Assembly (NCBI GenBank): GCA_902491395.1
Contig: CABUHO010000016.1
Coordinates: 1 to 52,490, forward strand
Direction: 5' to 3'
Origin: an uncultured Collinsella sp.
GTDB taxonomy: Bacteria; Actinomycetota; Coriobacteriia; Coriobacteriales; Coriobacteriaceae
Length of the DNA: 52,490 nucleotides
Below the pieces are notes generated by a model. That model saw nothing but the letters and a program-made list of their open reading frames with translations, had not been told where the DNA came from and did no database searches. A program made the position numbers and the translations under genes. Below are positions 1 to 6,990 of this stretch, piece by piece (position 1 is the first letter of the stretch; each line of letters opens with the position of its first letter).

Positions 1-1
1 G

Positions 2-41
2 TTCCCACATTCATCCGCACATGTGCGGATGAATGTGGGAA
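2..41. repeat. 40-bp perfect palindrome with no loop
   Basis: Positions 2-21 are the exact reverse complement of 22-41. The half-site ends CGGATGAATGTGGGAA. A further partial copy of the arm (TTCGGATGAAGT) follows at about 45-56. There is no T-tract, so it is not a typical terminator. It could be a protein-binding palindrome or the edge of a repeat continuing beyond the window. Confidence 0.75.
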
Positions 42-106
42 GTGTTCGGATGAAGTTGATAATCAAGGACGAAGCCAAGCGTTTCAAAAAATGCCAACTT
101 TTCTGT

Positions 107-134
107 TTGCACTTTGCGATTCCTCGTGTATACT
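107..134 (+). promoter_or_regulatory. Promoter of the tRNA-Ser genes
   Basis: TTGCAC at 107-112 and TATACT at 129-134 are separated by 16 bp and lie 17 bp upstream of the first tRNA base. Both hexamers are close to the sigma-70/SigA consensus. Confidence 0.6.
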
Positions 135-150
135 GACTTTCGCATTTAAC

Positions 151-241
151 GGAGAGTTGTCCGAGTGGCCGAAGGAGCACGATTGGAAATCGTGTAGGCG
201 TCAAAAGCGTCTCCAGGGTTCAAATCCCTGACTCTCCGCCA
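151..241 (+). tRNA. tRNA-Ser (anticodon GGA)
   Basis: The acceptor stem GGAGAGT pairs with ACTCTCC, followed by G and an encoded CCA. The anticodon loop TTGGAAA gives GGA, reading UCC/UCU codons. The long variable arm between anticodon and T arms is typical of class II serine tRNAs. The T arm carries GGGTTCAAATCCC. Confidence 0.97.
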
Positions 242-250
242 GTTAATTCC

Positions 251-280
251 AAAGCAGGCCTTCGAGCCTGCTTTGTTTTT
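251..280 (+). terminator. Rho-independent terminator after tRNA-Ser(GGA)
   Basis: AAAGCAGGC and GCCTGCTTT form a 9-bp stem around a short loop, followed by GTTTTT. Confidence 0.8.
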
Positions 281-289
281 ACCCCACGC

Positions 290-380
290 GGAGGGGTGGC
301 AGAGTGGTTGAATGCGGCGGTCTCGAAAACCGTTTGGCCTGTATAAGGTCACGAGGGTTCGAATCCCTCCTCCTCCGCCA
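290..380 (+). tRNA. tRNA-Ser (anticodon CGA)
   Basis: The acceptor stem GGAGGGG pairs with CTCCTCC (one G-U pair), then G and encoded CCA. The anticodon loop CTCGAAA gives CGA, reading UCG. A long class II variable arm is present. The 3' 25 nt before the final A are repeated in inverted orientation about 65 bp downstream (445-469). Confidence 0.97.
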
Positions 381-391
381 TTTTGTTTGAG

Positions 392-418
392 AAAGCTCCC
401 GGGAATGGGAGCTTTTTT
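392..418 (+). terminator. Rho-independent terminator after tRNA-Ser(CGA)
   Basis: AAAGCTCCC and GGGAGCTTT form a 9-bp stem with a 6-nt loop, followed by a run of T. Confidence 0.85.
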
Positions 419-444
419 GTTTTGAGTCTCTAACAAGCAAATAC

Positions 445-586
445 GGCGGAGGAGGAGGGATTCGAACCCGCTAGGGCGCGGAGCGTAAAGAAAACGCGCC
501 AGCGGCGCGTTTTTAGCGCAGCGCGATCGGCGTAAAAGCCGATCGAATAAATTTTGAGCAATGCTCAAAATTTGGACATCCCTCCT
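445..586. repeat. tRNA-Ser-derived modular repeat (antisense T arm, three hairpins, direct 3'-end fragment)
   Basis: Positions 445-469 are the exact reverse complement of the tRNA-Ser(CGA) 3' end (355-379). A linker GCTAGGGCGCGGAGCGTAAA follows, then three hairpins: AAAACGCGCC/GGCGCGTTTT, GATCGGC/GCCGATC and AAATTTTGAGCA/TGCTCAAAATTT. The element closes with GGACATCCCTCCT, whose last 9 nt copy the tRNA-Ser 3' end in direct orientation. The same architecture with a related linker occurs downstream of tRNA-Gly at about 38.2 kb. The rest of the gap up to the next gene shows nothing I recognise. Confidence 0.7.
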
Positions 587-810
587 ATTCAGCCAAGCCC
601 CCATCGCATTCAGCATCAGCCCAGATCTCCAAACATGTACACCACCCTCCAAAACCGACATTTTTCGACATCTTTGGAGTGTGATGTGCACGTTTTGAAC
701 CTATGACCGCACCTAGTCCCGACCGTTTGCCGAGCGGTAGGGTCGCAATCGGCGCCGAACATGTACTATGTACGGGCATTGTCCAAACCCGTAACTCAAA
801 GGAACCCATC

Positions 811-1500
811 TTGCCCGTCGTCGCCGCTATAACCGTTACCTCACATGCCTCGGATGCCATGGTCGCTATCCCCTTTTGGCTCGAGATGTTCGCTGTTGTC
901 GCTGCATCGATCTCGGGCGTGCTGGTTGCGCGCGAACACAAGCTTGACCTGGTGGGCGCGGTCGCACTCGCCGTGGTCTGTGGCCTGGGCGGCGGTCTTT
1001 TACGCGACATGACGCTGCAGGTGGGCAACGTCTACATCCTCAACCAGCCGATGGCGCTGCCGCTCTCCATCGCCACGGCGGCCATCATCTACATCTTCCC
1101 GGCAATCGTCGATAAACCCGAGAAACTCATCCCATTGCTCGACATCATCTCGGTCGGCATCTACGCCGCCACCGGAGCGGACAAAGCACTGGTTTATGGC
1201 TTTGCGCCGGCCGTATGCATCATGATGGGCTTTTTCACCGCGGTGGGTGGCGGCATGTTGCGCGACGGCTTTATGGGCGTGGTTCCGGGCATTTTCCAAC
1301 GTACTAACTTTTATGCCATCGCCGCCATCGCCGGATCGACAAGCTATGTGTGTCTCGTTATGAGCGGCATCATGAGCAATGTCGCCGCGCTGGTCGTATG
1401 CGTCGCGGTGACCATGGGTCTGCGCTGGCTCTCGCTGCGCTTTGATATCAAAAGCCCCACCGAGGAAGACATCGCGCGCTTCCTGCATCGCAAAAAGTAG
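811..1500 (+). CDS. TRIC/UPF0126 family membrane protein (YicG/YvgT-like cation channel)
   Basis: Predicted integral membrane protein with about six to seven hydrophobic segments. The family is built from two repeats, and both diagnostic glycine-rich motifs are visible: GLGGGLLRD in the first half and AVGGGMLRDGFMG in the second. Family knowledge: prokaryotic TRIC-like proteins are cation-selective channels in the inner membrane. The frame is open from 703, but ATG 703 has no Shine-Dalgarno. TTG at 811 is preceded by AAAGGA at 7-nt spacing and is preferred. ATG 859 is a shorter alternative. The C-terminus is short and basic (FLHRKK). It stands alone on the plus strand, with no clear operon partner. 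Confidence 0.85.
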   Translation: MPVVAAITVTSHASDAMVAIPFWLEMFAVVAASISGVLVAREHKLDLVGAVALAVVCGLGGGLLRDMTLQVGNVYILNQPMALPLSIATAAIIYIFPAIVDKPEKLIPLLDIISVGIYAATGADKALVYGFAPAVCIMMGFFTAVGGGMLRDGFMGVVPGIFQRTNFYAIAAIAGSTSYVCLVMSGIMSNVAALVVCVAVTMGLRWLSLRFDIKSPTEEDIARFLHRKK

Positions 1501-1569
1501 ACAGCACGGCGCAGCCCTTCGAAATGCAACCGAGAGGTTCTTTTAGAGCGCCCGCGCGTTGGGTACCCT

Positions 1570-1594
1570 GTTAGATACATGTCGAGTATCTAAC
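1570..1594. promoter_or_regulatory. Inverted repeat just upstream of the ribosome binding site
   Basis: GTTAGATAC and GTATCTAAC form a perfect 9-bp inverted repeat with a 7-nt spacer, ending directly at the GAAGGA Shine-Dalgarno of the gene starting at 1607. It could be a dyad operator or an mRNA hairpin next to the ribosome binding site. Confidence 0.5.
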
Positions 1595-1606
1595 GAAGGA
1601 TTCACT

Positions 1607-2752
1607 ATGCCTTGCAACCTAGAACCGTCGACCAAGCGCCGCAAAGCGCTGGGCCGCATCGCTCTTCTATTCGCACTGATTGCGCTTGCGCTGACCGCGC
1701 TTCCCACGACGTCGTTCGCCGGTACAGACACCGCGGGCAACGTGCTCGCAACCGAAGTTGACTCAAATCCGTCTGGCGTCGAAAGCGACCTGTACTGGGC
1801 CGGCCAAAGCCTTAACCTAGACGACGCTTCCATCGGCCGCGATATTATCGCGGCAGGCGAGAGCTTGTCGATTCGCGACTGCACTGTAGGCGGAGCCGTT
1901 CGCCTGGCGGCGCGTACCATCGATATCTCCAAAACCGCAATCGATGGCAGCGTGACGGTAGCCGGTCAGCATGTCGTGCTCAACACTGGTAGCACCGCCA
2001 ACTGTTTTTACGCGATGGGCGAGACGGTTGCCCTGCGAGGCTCCACCAAGTCGGCAGCACTTGCAGGCGATACGGTGACCATCGACGGCACCGTCGAGGG
2101 CGATGTCGAGGTTTGGGCCGATAAGCTCGTCTTGGGCAAGAATGCCCGCATTACCGGCACCGTGAGCGCGCATGTTTCCGAAGACCCCGAGCGCGCCGCA
2201 GGAGCCGAGATCGGCGCGCTCAAGATCGACCGCACCGAGAACGAAGATACTTCCACCATTAACGATGTCATCGGCGGCATCGTCGCCGCGGCGCTCTCGA
2301 CCTGCTTTGTCGCTCTGCTGCTCGAGCTCGTCTTTCCGCGAGCGACCGCCAGCGCCGCCGGAATGCTCCACCAGCACCCCACGCCCCTGTGGGTGAGCGG
2401 TCTTCTGGGCACGATCGCTATCGTCCCCGCCGTCCTACTGCTGATTATCTCCATCGCTGGCCTGTCGCTTGCCGGAACCCTCTTGTGCGGCGTTATCGGC
2501 ATCGCGCTGGTCTCCACCGCTTTTGCGGGCTGCGCAATCGCCCGCATGGTCGGACATAACCAGAACCGCTACGCCATGGCAGCCGTCGGCGGTATCGCCG
2601 CAGGTGCCCTCACGGGACTTCCCCTCATCGGCGACTTCATCAGCGGCGTGGCCTTTGTCTTTATGCTCGGCTACGTTATCCAAATCATCTGGCGCAACGC
2701 CCGCCTCAAGCCCCAACAAGCCTCCAACACGCCAGGACTCCCCACCGCCTAG
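1607..2752 (+). CDS. Envelope protein with polymer-forming (bactofilin-like) repeats and C-terminal membrane segments
   Basis: 381 residues. The N-terminus has a basic stretch then a hydrophobic segment ending LPTTSFA, a plausible signal peptide. Residues about 45-190 are short beta-rich repeats with recurrent small residues (SIGRDIIAAGESL, TVGGAVRLAA, AIDGSVTVAG, TVEGDVEV), the pattern of polymer-forming/bactofilin-like beta solenoids. The remainder has about four hydrophobic helices and a short polar tail. ATG 1607 is chosen over 1559 because GAAGGA lies 7 nt before it and the preceding residues are not conserved-looking. The role is unknown; a membrane-tethered extracytoplasmic scaffold is an inference. 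Monocistronic, behind a perfect inverted repeat. Confidence 0.75.
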   Translation: MPCNLEPSTKRRKALGRIALLFALIALALTALPTTSFAGTDTAGNVLATEVDSNPSGVESDLYWAGQSLNLDDASIGRDIIAAGESLSIRDCTVGGAVRLAARTIDISKTAIDGSVTVAGQHVVLNTGSTANCFYAMGETVALRGSTKSAALAGDTVTIDGTVEGDVEVWADKLVLGKNARITGTVSAHVSEDPERAAGAEIGALKIDRTENEDTSTINDVIGGIVAAALSTCFVALLLELVFPRATASAAGMLHQHPTPLWVSGLLGTIAIVPAVLLLIISIAGLSLAGTLLCGVIGIALVSTAFAGCAIARMVGHNQNRYAMAAVGGIAAGALTGLPLIGDFISGVAFVFMLGYVIQIIWRNARLKPQQASNTPGLPTA

Positions 2753-2757
2753 CCGCC

Positions 2758-2819
2758 AACCACCACAAAAGGGCCAGGCACCTTTGTGGTGGTGCAAAGC
2801 AACCTGACCCCATTGCACC
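2758..2819. repeat. REP-like double hairpin
   Basis: Two overlapping hairpins: CCACCACAAA...TTTGTGGTGG around GGGCCAGGCACC, and GGTGCAA...TTGCACC around AGCAACCTGACCCCA. The GCCAGGCACC and CCTGACCCC cores resemble REP-type intergenic repeats known from other bacteria. No transposase lies nearby. It has no T-tract. Confidence 0.45.
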
Positions 2820-2854
2820 AAAAAGGACGCCGACCATTGCGGTCGACGCCCTTT
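2819..2854 (-). terminator. typA: Terminator of the typA operon
   Basis: Reading on the minus strand, AAAGGGCGTCGACC pairs with GGTCGGCGTCCTTT (two G-U pairs) around GCAAT, and a T-tract follows. Confidence 0.8.
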
Positions 2855-2881
2855 CTTATTGACGGTTATAAGCCCCGGCGC

Positions 2882-4720
<1,839 letters not shown>

Positions 4721-4837
4721 GTAGTTCCCCTATCTTCTGTCCATATACAAACGGCACGCGTATGCGGCCCGCCCAGCGATACAACGCTCAGCGGGAATAT
4801 TGAGCCTTTTACCGAAAACTCGTTTATTTTAGCGATT

Positions 4838-5287
4838 TTAGATGAGAGGGGTTTCCTCACCTGCAGGTTCAGGGTCGCTCCACATAAAACCATCGCCGGC
4901 GCCCATGCCCTCATACAGCACATATGCCGAAAAACCGCTCTCGAGCGTCGTCTCAAAGAAGCTCACGAGCAGAGCGTCGTGATAGCCGCCGTCAATCTCG
5001 ACGCAGCCGGTATAGCCGATGGCATAGCGGGCGATGCGGCCCAGGCCCTCGTCCTTAAGACCCATCTTGTGCTCGGAGATAAAGTTGGTGGCAGCCTCCA
5101 GGCATGCCTCTTCGCCGTCCTCGTCGAGCGCCGCAAGATATCGGTTGGAAGCAGCGTCCTCGATCGCCACAACTACGCCCGGATTCTCGCCGGCGGCAAG
5201 GTCGTCCAAGAACGCACCAATCAGGTCACACACCATGGCGTCGAGCTCGGCGGAGACGTTACCGGCGTCCTGCATATCCTGTGCCAT
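4838..5287 (-). CDS. Hypothetical acidic soluble protein
   Basis: 149 residues, strongly acidic, with no signal peptide, membrane segment or catalytic motif I recognise. It begins MAQDMQDAGN and contains an alpha/beta-looking stretch (AIGYTGCVEIDGGYHDALLV) in the second half, ending in an acidic, proline-containing tail. It lies 30 bp downstream of the small membrane protein gene and 117 bp before typA, all on the same strand, so co-transcription with typA and the bifunctional nuclease is likely. Function not assigned. Confidence 0.75.
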   Translation of the reverse strand: MAQDMQDAGNVSAELDAMVCDLIGAFLDDLAAGENPGVVVAIEDAASNRYLAALDEDGEEACLEAATNFISEHKMGLKDEGLGRIARYAIGYTGCVEIDGGYHDALLVSFFETTLESGFSAYVLYEGMGAGDGFMWSDPEPAGEETPLI

Positions 5288-5317
5288 CTCTAGACCTTCC
5301 CATCGAATCCGGCGTCG

Positions 5318-5704
5318 TTACAGTTCTTGTGCCTCGGCAGCGATCTTGGCGGCAGCGTCGCGGGCGCGCGTCATATCCATCGCGCGCTTGTCGAGTACCT
5401 TGATCTGGTTGGTCAGCATTACTGCATCGACCACACCCCAGATTACCAAGCCTGTTGAAATCGAAAACCCAAGCGCACCAACTGTACCACGAAGACGAGA
5501 ACAGATTATCGCGACAAGGGTGGAGATGATAACCATCTTGATATAGGAGCCGCGGCGCTCGCGAAGCGTGCGGGCCTGCGTCACATAGGCGATGCGAGCC
5601 GCCTCGGATGCCTCCGAGCGCATCTGGGCTTCACGCGCGATGGCGGCCGCTTCGGCCGATACGCGGGTACCCATCAGCGACCTCTCCGCTCGCGTGCCAG
5701 ACAT
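5318..5704 (-). CDS. Small membrane protein, two predicted helices
   Basis: 128 residues. The N-terminal half is a charged, alanine-rich, probably helical region. Two hydrophobic segments follow, around MVIISTLVAIIC and ALGFSISTGLVIWGVVDAV, then a short helical tail rich in Ala, Arg and Asp. Its ATG follows the TAA stop of the bifunctional nuclease gene with no gap, which implies translational coupling. No family recognised. Confidence 0.75.
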   Translation of the reverse strand: MSGTRAERSLMGTRVSAEAAAIAREAQMRSEASEAARIAYVTQARTLRERRGSYIKMVIISTLVAIICSRLRGTVGALGFSISTGLVIWGVVDAVMLTNQIKVLDKRAMDMTRARDAAAKIAAEAQEL

Positions 5705-6205
5705 TTAGAAATCATCGGGGGAGAGCGTATGGACGAACTCGTCGAACTTCTCGAACTCCTGCTCGTCGTCAACTTCCTCGGCATGGGCAGAAACGGTACC
5801 CAGGCGATTCATGATGTCGTCCTCCACAAACATGGGGGCATTACTGCGCACGGCAAGGGCAATGGCGTCACTGGGGCGGGCGTCAATCTTGCGCTCGCCA
5901 CCATCGACCAGCACGACAATCGTCGCATAGAACACCGGCGGCTCGGCACGAACGATCTCGATGCGCTCGAGCTTGGCGCCCAGGGCGTCGACGGTGTCAA
6001 GCAGCAGGTCATGCGTTATCGGGCGCTCGGCGCGACCGCTATCGATGCCACGGCTAATGGCCGCGGCCTCAAACGAGCCGGTCTGAATGGAAAGCGAACG
6101 CAGGGGCGCCGTCGAATCCGACTTGCCGCAGCGCTCGCGAAGCACGATAAGCGATGGCACGGGACCGGCGGCCATGACGATGGTCTCTATGTCGACACGA
6201 ACCAT
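5705..6205 (-). CDS. Bifunctional nuclease domain protein (DUF151/BFN)
   Basis: 166 residues. The BFN domain occupies the N-terminal two thirds, with the family's recurrent features: LRSLSIQTGSFEAAAI-type substrate-site strand, the H-D-L-L helix (THDLLLDTV) and the RPSDAIALAVR motif. BFN proteins are described as having RNase and DNase activity. The C-terminal 30 residues are acidic and variable. The frame is open up to 6253, but ATG 6205 has GGAGG 7 nt upstream and starts at the conserved MVRVDI, so it is chosen. First gene of a minus-strand run ending in typA. Confidence 0.88.
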   Translation of the reverse strand: MVRVDIETIVMAAGPVPSLIVLRERCGKSDSTAPLRSLSIQTGSFEAAAISRGIDSGRAERPITHDLLLDTVDALGAKLERIEIVRAEPPVFYATIVVLVDGGERKIDARPSDAIALAVRSNAPMFVEDDIMNRLGTVSAHAEEVDDEQEFEKFDEFVHTLSPDDF

Positions 6206-6341
6206 GGAACACCTCCGGTACGTAGCGGTTAACACGCGGCAGGGCTGCCGCATTGAATAGCTATACTACCCAATCTTTCGCGCCACACACAAAATCAAAC
6301 TAGTCTTTTTGGGACGGGGCTCTTTTGACTACCCTGGATAA

Positions 6342-6377
6342 GAAAAAAGCCCCGAGGCATTTGCCCCAGGGCTTCTT
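6342..6377 (-). terminator. Terminator after the tRNA Ile-Ala-Ile cluster
   Basis: On the minus strand AAGCCC(T) and (C)GGGCTT pair around an inner GGCA/TGCC stem, followed by six T. It lies 11 bp past the last tRNA. Confidence 0.75.
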
Positions 6378-6387
6378 ACGTTTTAGA

Positions 6388-6464
6388 TGGTGGACCTGAC
6401 AAGATTCGAACTTGTGACCTCCCGGTTATCAGCCGGACGCTCTAACCAACTGAGCTACAGGTCC
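6388..6464 (-). tRNA. tRNA-Ile (anticodon GAT), copy 2
   Basis: The acceptor stem GGACCTG pairs with CAGGTCC, then A and encoded CCA. The anticodon loop CTGATAA gives GAT. It appears identical to the copy at 6612-6688. Confidence 0.97.
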
Positions 6465-6468
6465 ATCA

Positions 6469-6544
6469 TGGTGGAGGTTAGGGGGATCGAACCCCTGACC
6501 TCAGGCTTGCAAAGCCCGCGCTCTCCCAGCTGAGCTAAACCCCC
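6469..6544 (-). tRNA. tRNA-Ala (anticodon TGC)
   Basis: The acceptor GGGGGTT pairs with AACCTCC (one G-U pair), then A and encoded CCA. The anticodon loop reads TTTGCAA, giving TGC. Only 4 bp separate it from tRNA-Ile copy 2. Ile-Ala adjacency is usual inside rRNA operons, but no rRNA gene is present here. Confidence 0.97.
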
Positions 6545-6555
6545 ACGGAGACAGT

Positions 6556-6600
6556 AATAAACACCCCAGCGGCGACTCGGCTCTCGCTGGGGTGTTTATT
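6556..6600. terminator. 16-bp perfect hairpin between tRNA-Ile copy 1 and tRNA-Ala
   Basis: AATAAACACCCCAGCG (6556-6571) and CGCTGGGGTGTTTATT (6585-6600) are perfect inverted repeats with a 13-nt loop. It lies inside a same-strand tRNA cluster, so it may be a processing hairpin or a terminator/attenuator rather than a simple end signal. Confidence 0.6.
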
Positions 6601-6611
6601 GCGAAAGAAAG

Positions 6612-6688
6612 TGGTGGACCTGACAAGATTCGAACTTGTGACCTCCCGGTTATCAGCCGGACGCTCTAACCAACTGAGCTACAGGTCC
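6612..6688 (-). tRNA. tRNA-Ile (anticodon GAT), copy 1
   Basis: Same sequence as the copy at 6388-6464, with acceptor GGACCTG/CAGGTCC, anticodon GAT and encoded CCA. It is the promoter-proximal gene of the minus-strand cluster. Confidence 0.97.
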
Positions 6689-6702
6689 ATCGCGCAAGGG
6701 AT

Positions 6703-6732
6703 ATATTAGACGAGTCGTTACGCGCGCGTCAA
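6703..6732 (-). promoter_or_regulatory. Promoter of the tRNA Ile-Ala-Ile cluster
   Basis: On the minus strand TTGACG (6732-6727) and TAATAT (6708-6703) are 18 bp apart and 14 bp upstream of the first tRNA. The -35 box lies 4 bp from the edge of the large inverted repeat at 6737-6923. Confidence 0.65.
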
Positions 6733-6736
6733 CAAC

Positions 6737-6923
6737 TTTTTTGAAAATCTTTGAGGGGGTGTTCACCCCGGCCGCACGGCGGCATGTGAAGTCGCCTGCT
6801 CGGACAGTCCTGACTCGCACGGAGAGCACATTAAGTGCTCTCCGGCTCATGCGGAACTCGCGATCGACTTCACATGCCGCCGTGCGACCGGGGCAGACGT
6901 GGGGTTCATAGATTTTCAAAAAA
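6737..6923. repeat. 187-bp compound inverted repeat between the tRNA cluster and gyrA
   Basis: The outer arms TTTTTTGAAAATCT (6737-6750) and AGATTTTCAAAAAA (6910-6923) are a perfect 14-bp inverted repeat. The inner arms 6766-6794 and 6865-6893 pair over 29 bp with one mismatch (core ACTTCACATGCCGCCGTGCG). The 70-nt apex holds a third hairpin, GGAGAGCAC/GTGCTCTCC (6821-6829 with 6835-6843). The right edge supplies the T-tract of the gyrA terminator. No coding frame explains it. It could be a structured RNA or a MITE-like insertion. Confidence 0.75.
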
Positions 6924-6950
6924 GCGGTCGGCGCGCAGTGCGCCGACCGC
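6918..6950 (-). terminator. gyrA: gyrA terminator
   Basis: On the minus strand GCGGTCGGCGC and GCGCCGACCGC form an 11-bp GC stem (6940-6950 with 6924-6934), followed by TTTTTT. The T-tract is also the outer arm of the large inverted repeat. Confidence 0.85.
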
Positions 6951-6990
6951 CGATATATGGGGTCTGATGTTTTTGATCAGAGAGGGCTAC

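Noticed and set aside
146..691. Minus-strand frame with RVRDLNPGDAFDAYTISNRA
   Set aside because: This is the well-known false translation of tRNA genes read backwards; it covers the two tRNA-Ser genes.
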